Assembly (NCBI RefSeq): GCF_000155615.1
Contig: NZ_DS989915.1
Coordinates: 885,597-949,596 of the forward strand
DNA: 64,000 nucleotides
Source: Alcanivorax sp. DG881
GTDB taxonomy: Bacteria; Pseudomonadota; Gammaproteobacteria; Pseudomonadales; Alcanivoracaceae
Reading direction: 5' to 3'
Part shown: piece by piece, positions 44,039 to 52,494 of the stretch
Layout of the letters: the number at the start of each line of letters is the position of its first letter
How positions within the stretch are numbered: position 1 is the first letter of the stretch
Notes under the pieces: generated by a model
What the model was told of the DNA's origin: nothing
What the model saw: only the letters and a program-made list of their open reading frames with translations
Database searches by the model: none
Program-made: the position numbers and the translations under genes

Positions 44039-44461
44039 CTATCCAATTCGTTGATGGGCATAATGTCGTTCATTCTGCTCAAGGCGAGCCTTCACCTCGG
44101 CGCAGTATTCCGTAGTAGGACGGGCCAGCAGCCGCGGCAGACCAATGGGTTCACCACTGATTTTGCAGTAACCGTAATCCCCGTTTTCCAGCCGCCTCAG
44201 GGCGCCACGAACTTTCCCCAGCAAGGCTTCTTGGCGCGCCATAAAGCGTAGCTGATGGCGGCAGGTCTCCTCCTCTACAGCGGCGTCCAATGGGTCAGCC
44301 TGGGCCGGTGTCTGCAGATTATTTCTGGCACTGCCGATGTGCTGTTCGCAATCGTGAGCCAGGGCAGCAAGACGTTTGCGGAAAAACTGCCGCTGGCTGG
44401 CGTTCATGTATTGCGACGCCTTCATAGTCAGCAGCGCCTTCTCACTGATGGTGCGAGGCAT
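44039..44461 (-). CDS. dksA2: DksA2, zinc-independent DksA paralogue
   Basis: 140-aa RNA polymerase-binding protein. N-terminal coiled-coil ([15 protein letters not shown] to about residue 95) and a C-terminal globular part [20 protein letters not shown] ... [16 protein letters not shown]. Of the four zinc-finger cysteines of DksA only two remain (C-x-x-S and C-x-x-V), as in DksA2 paralogues that replace zinc-loaded DksA during zinc starvation. First gene after the Zur box. Confidence 0.92.
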   Translation of the reverse strand: MPRTISEKALLTMKASQYMNASQRQFFRKRLAALAHDCEQHIGSARNNLQTPAQADPLDAAVEEETCRHQLRFMARQEALLGKVRGALRRLENGDYGYCKISGEPIGLPRLLARPTTEYCAEVKARLEQNERHYAHQRIG

Positions 44462-44476
44462 GATGCTCTCCTTTTT

Positions 44477-44498
44477 ATGTAATGTTATAACATTACAT
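44477..44498. promoter_or_regulatory. Zur box between divergent genes
   Basis: A perfect 22-bp palindrome with half-site ATGTAATGTTA, 16 bp upstream of dksA2 and 32 bp upstream of the small gene at 44530. It contains the TGTTATA-TAACA heart of gammaproteobacterial Zur boxes, so both directions are probably zinc-repressed. Confidence 0.88.
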
Positions 44499-44529
44499 AC
44501 CCGATCAACAACCTTCTCGGAGAAGAACC

Positions 44530-44769
44530 ATGAGCTTTCCCCTGCCTGACTCCTATACCGAGTGGCGACATTGCATTACCGAAATATGCGGGATCCCGCT
44601 TGGTGAGAGCTTTATCCGCGAAAGACTGGCCGCCCTGGACGACGACAACAACCACATGACCCGCAAGTTCATCGAGCTTTACGGCAGGAAACACTGGAAA
44701 CAGACAAAAGACTGGTTTACCCGGGCACTGAATGACCAAGGAGAAAAGAATGATTCGCAGAAACCCTAA
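44530..44769 (+). CDS. Small conserved protein under the Zur box
   Basis: 79-aa protein with ATG preceded by GGAGAAGAA. All-helical composition with PDSYTEWRHCITEICGIPLG, FIRERLAAL and HMTRKFIELYGRKHWKQTKDWF. It resembles small conserved hypothetical proteins of proteobacteria but I cannot name a function. It shares the Zur palindrome with dksA2 and overlaps the carbonic anhydrase remnant by 20 bp, so the two were probably one zinc-repressed unit. Confidence 0.8.
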   Translation: MSFPLPDSYTEWRHCITEICGIPLGESFIRERLAALDDDNNHMTRKFIELYGRKHWKQTKDWFTRALNDQGEKNDSQKP

Positions 44770-45004
44770 TGATGACCTGCCGGCCATTCATTCGGACGCC
44801 TTCGTCGACTCTACCGCCATCATTTGCGGCAACCATCATTGGCGGACAGATTGTCATGGCCGAGGAGGAAGCCATCCGAGTACCCAGCGGAAAACCGATC
44901 GACTTTCTATCACGCACCCAGCCTGCGGAACCGGATGGTGTTTGACGCAAAAGGGGCACTCACAGAGATTCAGCCCACCAGAAACTCATCAAAATGGCGA
45001 ATAA
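44750..45004 (+). pseudogene. 5' remnant of a gamma-carbonic anhydrase gene
   Basis: The ATG at 44750 with AAGGAG opens a frame whose first 26 residues (MIRRNPNDDLPAIHSDAFVD then STAIICG) match the start of gamma-class carbonic anhydrases of the left-handed beta-helix type found in Pseudomonas zinc loci. After 44827 the frame loses all similarity and ends at 45004 inside the 3' end of the HAD gene; full members have about 180 residues. The break falls at a short near-direct repeat (CCATCATT-GCGG twice). Non-functional. Confidence 0.7.
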
Positions 45005-45557
45005 CCCGGTCGGCAAGATGGCCATGGGCATTGAGGCCATCCGTGTCGAGATAAACACCGACCATGCCCGCATTGCGGGCTGCCAGCAGGTCATATTTAA
45101 AATCCCCCACGTAGGCAATGCTTGCAGGGGCCATACCCCATTCCCGGGCAATCGCGAGCAAGCCATCCGGAGCGGGTTTTGGCGGGGCATCTTCCCGTGC
45201 CAGCACTCGCTGCACAGGAATATTCAGCCGGGTGACTGTGAGCTCGGCAATGACTCGGGCATTACGGGTAAGAATAGCCGTGGGAATCCCCATCACCGAC
45301 AGCCTTTCAAGGCAGGATTGTGCGCCCGGTATCCAAGTGGCCCGCTCCGCCCCGGCACGCTCATATTCCAGTACCACGGCGTGGGCCGCTGCCTGTTCAT
45401 TGGCTGGCAAGGTGTCGATAAATTCCAGCACCCCCACATCCGGTGGGCAATTCAGGTGCGCACGGATGGCCGCAAAATCCAGGCGGGAATCCACCAGGGT
45501 GCCATCCAGGTCGAAAATGATGCCGTCGAAGCCCGGCAGGTTATCGGTCGTTGGCAT
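44970..45557 (-). CDS. HAD-superfamily phosphatase
   Basis: 195-aa haloacid dehalogenase-like hydrolase from the ATG at 45557 (a GTG lies at 45563). Motif I DGIIFDLDGTLVDSR, motif II AILTRN, motif III Lys in PPKPAPDGLL, motif IV YVGDFKYDLLAARNAG. Of the phosphoglycolate phosphatase/Gph type; substrate is a small phosphorylated metabolite. Its 3' end overlaps the carbonic anhydrase remnant. Confidence 0.9.
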   Translation of the reverse strand: MPTTDNLPGFDGIIFDLDGTLVDSRLDFAAIRAHLNCPPDVGVLEFIDTLPANEQAAAHAVVLEYERAGAERATWIPGAQSCLERLSVMGIPTAILTRNARVIAELTVTRLNIPVQRVLAREDAPPKPAPDGLLAIAREWGMAPASIAYVGDFKYDLLAARNAGMVGVYLDTDGLNAHGHLADRVIRHFDEFLVG

Positions 45558-45600
45558 GCTCACCCCGTCACCCCAACCGCCAGCAGCAACAACGAAGCGA

Positions 45601-46599
45601 TTAACGGCACGGCCAGTCCTCCGTCAGCGACTCACCGCCTGTGGCCATCGCGGTGAGTTGCATGTCACTGTCGAAGATAAACCGCAGGCCCTTCTCACCG
45701 GGATCTTGCCAGTACACCGCCTTTACCGGCAATGAGCCGGGGCCTGCTTCCAGGGTTTCGTCCAGCTCCCCCTGATACATTTCATATAAAGCCGGTGATT
45801 CGCCCAGCGCCACACCGGTATCAGTGCGAATGTTTGACGGGGGGTTAACGTCCAGCCGGGCAATGCGACTGTTTCTGAACTGAGCAGACAGCCCGGCTGG
45901 CCACAGATCGCTGCGCACACGGCCACAGGCACTTTGTCCCGATACAATATCCAACGGCACCTTGGTGGTCGCCTGCACACTGGAGAGGGTGTCGCCGATA
46001 CAAACGTCGCCATAGCAGCCCGGAGACAACCGATGCAGCGGATCTTCACTGTCCAGCGTCAGAGTCACCGTCAGCGCCACGGCCTCGGAATCTGCCCCGC
46101 GTTCGGGGTCGCCAATTCGGGCGCGGTAGTGGCTGGCCAGGTCCGGCGCCACATCTGAACCCGCTGCCGGATAGGAAAAGCCCCCGCGAAAGGTGACGCA
46201 GAGCGTATTGGCATCAGCATGCTGCTCCGCCAACAACGCCCGGGACGCAGGGGTTGTACCGACACACAGTACCGGCTCCACCGACCGCCCCCAGGTATCC
46301 GGATAGCCTCGGTCGTCACAATAATCATGGGAAAAATCGAGCATGCAGCGGTGAGGAACGCTTTTGTGGGTAAACACGGCAAGATCAATCGTATTCCCTG
46401 CCTGCATCAACAGGGCTTCACTCACGTCTTCCCCCATGTGAACAAAATGGTCCATCTCCCAGCCGACATCCGTGCGCAAATCCAGACGCAAATCGGCAGG
46501 TGGAGTGGAGGCAATCAACGGATTCGCTGACACCATCATCCCCAGCCCCACCAGTAATCCCCACTGGCACCGTCGCGCCTGTTGCGTCCATCGCTTCAT
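45601..46599 (-). CDS. Exported protein of unknown function
   Basis: 332-aa protein from the ATG at 46599, directly after GGGGGAAAG. Signal peptide within residues 1-30 (hydrophobic GLLVGLGMMVSANPLIAS). The mature part is rich in paired cysteines (HRCMLDFSHDYCDDRGY, SPGCYGDVCIGDTL, SACGRV, final WPC), suggesting disulfides in the periplasm or outside. CYGDVCIGDTLSSVQ and GLRFIFDSDMQLTAMATGG recall small periplasmic sensor-like repeats, but I do not recognise a family. Confidence 0.75.
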   Translation of the reverse strand: MKRWTQQARRCQWGLLVGLGMMVSANPLIASTPPADLRLDLRTDVGWEMDHFVHMGEDVSEALLMQAGNTIDLAVFTHKSVPHRCMLDFSHDYCDDRGYPDTWGRSVEPVLCVGTTPASRALLAEQHADANTLCVTFRGGFSYPAAGSDVAPDLASHYRARIGDPERGADSEAVALTVTLTLDSEDPLHRLSPGCYGDVCIGDTLSSVQATTKVPLDIVSGQSACGRVRSDLWPAGLSAQFRNSRIARLDVNPPSNIRTDTGVALGESPALYEMYQGELDETLEAGPGSLPVKAVYWQDPGEKGLRFIFDSDMQLTAMATGGESLTEDWPCR

Positions 46600-46788
46600 G
46601 CTTTCCCCCGCTGCTCCGAATACCGGAAGCCCGCTCCCTGTCGTTGCCTCAAGGAAAGCAAATTCAGCCAGGCGACGCCAGCCCCTCCTGTCAGCCACAG
46701 GCCGGGGTAACGCAATGTGACCTCCCCCATACACACCGGCTCTATTCTGGGTAATACTGAAGGCACTTTTTTTCAGGGAGTGATGCTT

Positions 46789-47301
46789 ATGAAACGCCTA
46801 ACAAAAGTACTGGCTGGCGCTGCCATTCTCAGTGTGGCCCCGCTGGCCAACGCGGGCTTCTATGTTGGCGCAGGGATTTATAATTCCGGCACCGACGAAA
46901 AAATCGACAATGTCGAGTTTGATGATGACGACACCTCCGGCGGCCTGTTTCTGGGCTGGCGTCCCATCGAACTGGTGGGCGCGGAAGTGGGTTATTACGA
47001 CTTCGGTGAACTGGAAGCGGACAACGGCACCAAGATTGAAGGTGGCGCAGTCACCTTTGCCGGCCTGCTCAGCTTTGAACTCGGCCCCGTGGGCCTCTAC
47101 GGCAAAGGCGGTGTGGCCAACACCGACTTCGACGTAAAGCACCCGTCCTTCAAGGATGATGAGTCCTCCACCGATGCCTTTGGCGGTGTGGGCGCCACCA
47201 TTGATTTGATGGACAAGCTGTATGTGTATGGCGAGTTCATGCACTTCGACAACGATGCCGGCATCGACATGTTCGGCGCCGGGCTGCGCTTTCAATTCTG
47301 A
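46789..47301 (+). CDS. Outer membrane beta-barrel protein (porin-like)
   Basis: 170-aa protein from the ATG at 46789 (AGGGAG site). Signal peptide ends at ANA after residue ~22. The mature part alternates hydrophobic and polar residues in about eight strands (GFYVGAGIYNS, LVGAEVGYYDFG, GAVTFAGLLSFELG, LYVYGEFMHFDN) and ends AGLRFQF, a typical C-terminal Phe for barrel assembly. OmpA-like/OmpW-size eight-stranded barrel of unknown role. Confidence 0.88.
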   Translation: MKRLTKVLAGAAILSVAPLANAGFYVGAGIYNSGTDEKIDNVEFDDDDTSGGLFLGWRPIELVGAEVGYYDFGELEADNGTKIEGGAVTFAGLLSFELGPVGLYGKGGVANTDFDVKHPSFKDDESSTDAFGGVGATIDLMDKLYVYGEFMHFDNDAGIDMFGAGLRFQF

Positions 47302-47317
47302 TTCGAGCCCTGGTAAC

Positions 47318-47361
47318 AACAAACAAGCCACACGAATAACCGTGTGGCTTGTTTGTTTTCC
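47318..47361 (+). terminator. Strong terminator after the beta-barrel gene
   Basis: A perfect 17-bp stem (47318-47334 with 47341-47357) and 6-nt loop, with T-rich right arm end. AT-rich outer pairs on both sides could let it work in both directions. Confidence 0.85.
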
Positions 47362-47604
47362 GTGGATGAAAGTGAAAACACGTTCAAGCCGTTTGATTGG
47401 CTTATCGCGAAGACATCGCACCTTGCCAAACGCCCAACGCCGGATGCCTGACGCAAAAAACACAGCCTGAAAGGCTGCGGCTATCCCGGCAGCTCTTTTG
47501 AAGAGTGCGCAGGGGAAATCCTGTAATCCGTTTACGAAAAGAGCATGGATGTCTGCTTTTCAATATTTGGATGCCAACGTCAACCGTCCAGCGGAACCGA
47601 CGCG
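47362..47604. other. Intergenic region with dispersed repeat
   Basis: No gene. Contains repeat copy 2 (47400-47499); weak similarity to the sequence after copy 1 continues toward 47580 (ATGG, TTTTCA--TTT, GCAA/CCAACGTC). Confidence 0.45.
47400..47499 (+). repeat. Dispersed structured repeat, copy 2
   Basis: Homologue of 30087-30187. Contains TTGCCAAACGC, GCCTGACGCAAAA and a CAGCC-TGAA-AGGCTG hairpin, then CCCGGCAGCTCTTTT. Lies, as copy 1 does, at the 3' side of convergent genes. Confidence 0.55.
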
Positions 47605-48624
47605 TTAACGGGCCTGAATTCTATCCAGCGCCTCAACCCGGTCTAATTCCTGGTCACTGAACATTTGCTGCTGCAAGCGCGCCAGTGCAGTCTCCTGATC
47701 CAGGTGCGATAACCCACTGTCGATAATCGCCTGCCGCTGCTCACGGTAGCTCTGATAACGTGCCCCCCATTGCGCACGCTGCTGATCCAGCGCTTCCAGA
47801 CGCGCGGCGCCATCCGCGCCAAACTGCTGCTCCCGTAACCGGCGAATGTCTGCCTCACTGGCCCCCTGCTCTCGCAACGCCTGGGTACGCGCCGCCAGCT
47901 GCGCCGGGCCGCGGGTTTCCGCCAGCATGCTCTGCATGGCAGCCGGCAACGATTGCGTCAACCCCTGGAGCTGTTGTTGTCGCTGGCTATCGCTGAGAGA
48001 AGGGTTATCGAGGATATCCTGACGGTCAGCCATATAACGGTCGTAAGCGATATCCATGCCGTAGAATGCCTCCGCCGCTTGCTGGCCCAGGTAAGCGACT
48101 TGCAGATCGTGACGCTGTTTGACCGCAGTGCGGATGCTGGCAGGCGAACCATCATGGGGAGGCAATGCCGCCATCGCCTGCCCCAGTGCCATGTATTGCT
48201 GGAAAAACTGCCAAGCCTCGTTCGCGGCCTCGGCCGGAAGAGACGCCTGCAGATAACTTGCCAGGCGCGCCTGACAATCTTCCAGAGGCTCTTCCCCTTG
48301 GGCGGACAGGAAATAATCGAACACCCGACGCAGGTCCGGCGTTACTACTAACTCACCGTCCGCTGTGGTTTGCAGCTGGCCATCGACCTCGGTGCCGCGC
48401 AGCGATGCCGGCATGGCAGCCAGTGTTTCCGCGTGGCTCAAAGCAGCCTGAAAGCTGTCGGCAGCAGGCGCTGCACCCGGGGTATTCGAGCCGGGAAACA
48501 AGGCAACGTTCTGCACGCCGCTACTGCTACCCGGGACCGTGGTAACCGGCGACCAGAATAACCCGGCAAACGCCACGGCCAATACAACCACAAGCAGGAC
48601 AAGCGCCCACTGAATACGTGACAT
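47605..48624 (-). CDS. lifO: Lipase-specific foldase (LifO/LipB)
   Basis: 339-aa steric chaperone anchored in the inner membrane by an N-terminal segment (WALVLLVVVLAVAFAGLFW), followed by a Pro/Ser/Gly-rich linker and a long helical periplasmic domain with the foldase motif RRVFDYFLSAQGE and upstream RGTEVDG. It folds the family I lipase before type II secretion. It is not next to the lipase in the same direction, as usual, but lies behind the TetR gene on the opposite strand, 49 bp after it, so it is probably co-transcribed with the regulator. AAGGAGAA site. Confidence 0.92.
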   Translation of the reverse strand: MSRIQWALVLLVVVLAVAFAGLFWSPVTTVPGSSSGVQNVALFPGSNTPGAAPAADSFQAALSHAETLAAMPASLRGTEVDGQLQTTADGELVVTPDLRRVFDYFLSAQGEEPLEDCQARLASYLQASLPAEAANEAWQFFQQYMALGQAMAALPPHDGSPASIRTAVKQRHDLQVAYLGQQAAEAFYGMDIAYDRYMADRQDILDNPSLSDSQRQQQLQGLTQSLPAAMQSMLAETRGPAQLAARTQALREQGASEADIRRLREQQFGADGAARLEALDQQRAQWGARYQSYREQRQAIIDSGLSHLDQETALARLQQQMFSDQELDRVEALDRIQAR

Positions 48625-48673
48625 GATGTTCTCCTTTTTATTTCATGCCGTGACAACGTCACTGATGGACAGC

Positions 48674-49345
48674 TTAGCCCTCCAGCGCCATAAGCCGACT
48701 AAAGAACGGAGAGGCCAGCATGGCCTCCCAATCTTCCCGCTGCCCAAGCATGCTCACACACAGACGGGCCATAACGGTGATATAGCGGGGCATGTCCGTG
48801 TGTTCTGCTTCCGCACAGAACTGATACCCCAGATGCTCGATGCCCTGCACCAGGGTTTTCAGCGCCAGACTATCCGGTGGCGTACGACCATGGGCCTTCA
48901 TGGCTTCGTGGAGAATCATGACAATGCGCTCGTTATGCGCATCGCGGTAACGCGATACCGGCGAAGACACATCATGCAACTCCCGAAAACGGGCAATCAT
49001 CAATGGCCCCAATGAGCGCCCCCAGTTCAAATAGCCACTCAAGGCCATCGGCAGATAGTCATAAAAGGCTTTCTGGGGCTGGGCAAACACTTTCACAAAC
49101 AAGCCTTCCACTTCTGCATTGCAGCTTTGCACAATCTCATCAATCACCTCGGGCGCAGAGGCGAAATACTTATAGAAGGTCGGCCGGGAAATGCCCGCTT
49201 CCTTGAGTATTCGTTGCACGGTGGTGCCATGCATGCCCTGTTCGCCATAGACCGTGCGCCCCGCCGCCAAAATCCGCGCACGTGTTGCCTCAGCCTTGCT
49301 GTTGCCCGCTACGCCCCCCCGACGCTGCGCCGCTCCCTCACTCAT
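48674..49345 (-). CDS. TetR-family regulator at the lipase locus
   Basis: 223-aa repressor-type protein from the ATG at 49345. HTH in the N-terminus (ARILAAGRTVYGEQGMHGTT, ILKEAGISRPTFYKYF); the C-terminal ligand domain is helical. Two TAACA-TGTTA palindromes lie in the divergent region, one 16 bp upstream of this gene and one upstream of the lipase, so it probably controls itself with lifO and the lipase. The ligand may be a fatty acid or acyl-CoA (inference). Confidence 0.9.
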   Translation of the reverse strand: MSEGAAQRRGGVAGNSKAEATRARILAAGRTVYGEQGMHGTTVQRILKEAGISRPTFYKYFASAPEVIDEIVQSCNAEVEGLFVKVFAQPQKAFYDYLPMALSGYLNWGRSLGPLMIARFRELHDVSSPVSRYRDAHNERIVMILHEAMKAHGRTPPDSLALKTLVQGIEHLGYQFCAEAEHTDMPRYITVMARLCVSMLGQREDWEAMLASPFFSRLMALEG

Positions 49346-49361
49346 CACCAATCGCCTTTAT

Positions 49362-49375
49362 TAACACCAGTGTTA
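49362..49375. promoter_or_regulatory. TetR operator candidate 1
   Basis: TAACACCAGTGTTA, perfect 6-bp arms, 16 bp upstream of the tetR start. Confidence 0.6.
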
Positions 49376-49499
49376 CTTTACAGACATTTCGCCACATAAC
49401 CATAAGCTCACTACAAACCGCTGTTTTCAATGAAAATAACCGGAAAAAATACCGTACACAGTTAACACCGGGAAAACATTTCCTTATAACATATTAATA

Positions 49500-49515
49500 T
49501 TAACAGCTGTGTTAA
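49500..49515. promoter_or_regulatory. TetR operator candidate 2
   Basis: TTAACAGCTGTGTTAA, the same arms with a 4-bp centre, 107 bp before the lipase start. A lone half site (GTTAACAC) lies at 49461-49468. Confidence 0.6.
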
Positions 49516-49621
49516 CTTTTGATTTCATCTGCCTTAAGGTGTTCACACTCCCTGACCAGGGAACGCTCGGCGCAGAAACGGCAGTACCGCCGATAACAAT
49601 AACGAGCCAGGTAAAAATACA

Positions 49622-50590
49622 ATGACAATTCCCTTCAAGGCGCTCACCAGAGCGTTGAGCCTTATGCTGTTCCTGTTAAGCCTGTCAATGAGCATGCCTG
49701 CCCAGGCAGGCTGGTTTGACTGGCTATTCAAGGATACCTACACCGAAACCCGTTATCCCATTGTTCTCAGTCATGGTTTATTCGGTTTCGACGATATCGT
49801 CGGCTACAACTACTGGTACCGGATCCCGGAAGAACTGCGTCGTAGCGGTGCCGAAGTCTATGTGACCCAGGTTGCCGCCGCCAACAGCACCGAAGTACGC
49901 GGCGAACAGCTGGCCCGACAGGTCGAGGATATTCTCGCCGCCACTGGCGCGCAGAAAGTGAACCTGATCGGGCACAGCCATGGCGGCCCAACGGTACGCT
50001 ATGTGGCCTCCGTTTACCCACAGTATGTCGCCTCTGCCACCTCTGTAGCCGGACCGCACACCGGTGCACGCATGGCCGATGTCCTGTTGGGCGTACAGGA
50101 AAACCTGCCGCTCACCGCGGAACTTCTGGGTGACATCGTCAACGCGGCGGTCGGCTTTCTCGACCTGATTTCCGGCGGCGGATACGACCAGGATTCCCTG
50201 GCGGCGTTGTATTCCCTATCCACAAAGGGCAGCAGCGAATTCAACAGCCACTACCCGGAAGGGCTTCCCCAACAGGCCTGCGGCGAAGCGCCGGAACAAG
50301 GCAGCAACGGCGTCAGCTACTACTCCTGGTCCGGCGCCAAACCGCTGACCAACGTGCTGGACATCAGCGACGCCGGCATGGGTCTGCTTGCCCTGCTCTA
50401 TCTGGGCGAAAAAAATGACGGCCTGGTTTCCAGCTGCTCCAGCCACCTGGGCCTGGTGATCCGTGACGATTACCGCATGAACCATCTTGATGAAGTCAAT
50501 CAGGTGGCCGGTCTGGTCAGCCCCTTTGAGACCAACCCGGCCAGTGTCTTTCGTCAGCACGCCAACCGTTTGAAAAACCGGGGGCTGTAA
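49622..50590 (+). CDS. lipA: Secreted triacylglycerol lipase (family I)
   Basis: 322-aa alpha/beta hydrolase with a signal peptide ending AQA at residue ~29. Oxyanion region PIVLSHGLFGFD, nucleophile elbow GHSHGG with Ser119, catalytic Asp in EKNDGLVSSCSSH and His in RMNHLDEVNQ; the two Cys (QACGE and SSCSS) match the conserved disulfide of Pseudomonas family I.1/I.2 lipases. Folding by LifO and secretion by a type II system are expected. Own promoter region shared with tetR; terminator at 50621. Confidence 0.93.
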   Translation: MTIPFKALTRALSLMLFLLSLSMSMPAQAGWFDWLFKDTYTETRYPIVLSHGLFGFDDIVGYNYWYRIPEELRRSGAEVYVTQVAAANSTEVRGEQLARQVEDILAATGAQKVNLIGHSHGGPTVRYVASVYPQYVASATSVAGPHTGARMADVLLGVQENLPLTAELLGDIVNAAVGFLDLISGGGYDQDSLAALYSLSTKGSSEFNSHYPEGLPQQACGEAPEQGSNGVSYYSWSGAKPLTNVLDISDAGMGLLALLYLGEKNDGLVSSCSSHLGLVIRDDYRMNHLDEVNQVAGLVSPFETNPASVFRQHANRLKNRGL

Positions 50591-50620
50591 TTCCCCACAC
50601 ACGCTAATTGGGAGAGCTCG

Positions 50621-50644
50621 GGGCGCCATCTGGCGCCCTTTTTT
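50621..50644 (+). terminator. Terminator of the lipase gene
   Basis: Perfect 8-bp stem GGGCGCCA-TC-TGGCGCCC followed by six T residues. Confidence 0.93.
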
Positions 50645-50916
50645 ATGCCGCTTTACGCTATGGGCCAGACCTCATTTACGTGAAAATTATCGCTGTACCC
50701 ACTCAACAGGCGGTCGATATTTTCTTTTTCAGATTGATGAAACCCATTTCTCACTTGCAGGTCATATACTCGCCTCCGCACGCCTCACCCATGAACACTG
50801 CCAGCGCTTGACCTCAAGTCAGGTTGAGGCTTTAGGCTACCGTTTCGTTTCGCGCCTCACCGTGTCGAAAAACCGGCAGTAGGAACGACCAGATAGAGCC
50901 CCTGTTACGAGGAAAG
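50645..50916. other. Promoter region of the DHA2 exporter
   Basis: No gene. The right part carries the SoxR-like promoter at 50808-50838; the left part is featureless by eye. Confidence 0.5.
50808..50838 (+). promoter_or_regulatory. SoxR-like promoter of the MFS exporter
   Basis: TTGACC (50808-50813) and TAGGCT (50833-50838) are exactly 19 bp apart, the over-long spacing of MerR-family-activated promoters. The spacer holds CCTCAAGTCAGGTTGAGG, 15 of 18 matches to the SoxR box. In pseudomonads SoxR activates drug exporters in response to redox-cycling compounds. Confidence 0.7.
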
Positions 50917-52494
50917 ATGATGTCTACCGTTTACCAACCCGCCACCCGCCGCGAGTGGCTGGGGCTTGCTGTTTTGATGCTGCCCACCGTACTGCTGGCA
51001 CTGGATATGACAGTGCTGCATCTGGCCGCCCCTCATCTCAGTGCTGACTTGCAACCCACCAGCGCGGAGCTGCTGTGGATACTGGATATCTACGGCTTCA
51101 TGATCGCCGGGTTTCTGGTGACCATGGGCACGCTGGGCGACCGGATTGGCCGGCGGCGCCTGCTGCTGACCGGTGCCACCGCCTTTGGTATTGCCTCTGC
51201 CATGGCAGCCTTTGCGACCAGCGCAGAAATGCTGATTGCCACCCGCGCCCTGCTCGGCATTGCCGGGGCCACGCTGATGCCCTCCACCCTGTCGCTGCTG
51301 CGCAACATGTTCCAGGTCGAGCGCGAGCGCACTCTGGCCATCACCGTCTGGATGACCGGCTTTATCGTCGGCAGCGCCATCGGCCCGTTGGTCGGCGGTG
51401 CATTGCTGGAGTTTTTCTGGTGGGGTTCGGTGTTCCTGCTCGGTGTGCCAGTGATGGTGTTGCTGCTGATCTGTGGCCCCCTGCTGTTGCCGGAATTCCG
51501 GGATGAAGAGGCCGGCGCCCAGGACTGGACCAGCGCCCTGTTATCCGTGGCCATGGTGCTGGCCGTGATTTACGGCCTCAAGGACATGGCGCGCAACGGC
51601 ATTACCGCAATGCCGCTGATCAGCATAGCCGCGGGATTACTCGTCGGGGTGATTTTCGTCCGCCGTCAGCGGCGCCTGACAGACCCCATGTTTGATCTGG
51701 CGTTGTTTGCCAATCGCACCTTCAGCACCTCTGTTGCCGCCATGCTGCTAACCATTCTGGCGCTATCCGGTGCCTGGTTGATGGTCTTTCAGTACCTGCA
51801 AGGGGTGCTGGATCTGTCACCGCTGGAGTCCGGGCTGGTGATGCTGCCGCCTGCCGTGCTGCAAACTGCCGCCTCATTACTGGTACCAAGGCTGGCGGGC
51901 CGACTGCCCCACTGGAAGCTGGTCAGTGCAGGGCTGGTGATGGCATCGATCGGCCTGCTGTTAATGCTACCGGTACAGAACCCGTCGCATATTCCCCTAC
52001 TGATTGCAGGCATGACCATCATGGGCATTGGCGTCATGCCAATGATGATTCTCGGCACCGACATGGTGGTCAGTGCCGCTCCTGCCCGTAAGGCCGGAGC
52101 GGCCTCCGCTACATCGGAAACCGCTACCGAACTGGGCATGGCGCTGGGTATCGCCGTGATTGGCAGTATTGGCGCAGCGCTGTACCGCAGCCATATGCTG
52201 ACAGCCATGCCCAAGGGGTTAAGCGACACGCTCGCCCTGGCGGCAGGCGACACCCTGGGCGGCGCGATCGGTGCCGCCGCCCAGCTACCTGACGACATCG
52301 CGCAACCACTCATGGCCGCAGCCAAAACCGGCTTTAATCTGGCACTGCATGCCAATGCGGCCATTGGCGCTGTGATACTGGCGCTGACAGCGGTGGGGGT
52401 CGTGGTCATGCTACGGCGCACACCGAATGATGAGAACGACAGCGCCCAAGAGATGACACCAGCCGCGTTGGCTATTTCACCCGATCAAGAATAA
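50917..52494 (+). CDS. MFS drug exporter, DHA2 (EmrB/QacA-like)
   Basis: 525-aa inner-membrane antiporter with about 14 hydrophobic segments. Family signatures: LDMTVLHLAAPHLSADLQPT (motif D1-like), GTLGDRIGRRRLLLTG (motif A), and GIAGATLMPSTLSLLRNMF with FIVGSAIGPLVGG (motif C). Probably exports amphiphilic or redox-active compounds. The ATG has an AGGAAAG site. Its 3' end overlaps the convergent hypothetical gene by 23 bp. Confidence 0.92.
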   Translation: MMSTVYQPATRREWLGLAVLMLPTVLLALDMTVLHLAAPHLSADLQPTSAELLWILDIYGFMIAGFLVTMGTLGDRIGRRRLLLTGATAFGIASAMAAFATSAEMLIATRALLGIAGATLMPSTLSLLRNMFQVERERTLAITVWMTGFIVGSAIGPLVGGALLEFFWWGSVFLLGVPVMVLLLICGPLLLPEFRDEEAGAQDWTSALLSVAMVLAVIYGLKDMARNGITAMPLISIAAGLLVGVIFVRRQRRLTDPMFDLALFANRTFSTSVAAMLLTILALSGAWLMVFQYLQGVLDLSPLESGLVMLPPAVLQTAASLLVPRLAGRLPHWKLVSAGLVMASIGLLLMLPVQNPSHIPLLIAGMTIMGIGVMPMMILGTDMVVSAAPARKAGAASATSETATELGMALGIAVIGSIGAALYRSHMLTAMPKGLSDTLALAAGDTLGGAIGAAAQLPDDIAQPLMAAAKTGFNLALHANAAIGAVILALTAVGVVVMLRRTPNDENDSAQEMTPAALAISPDQE

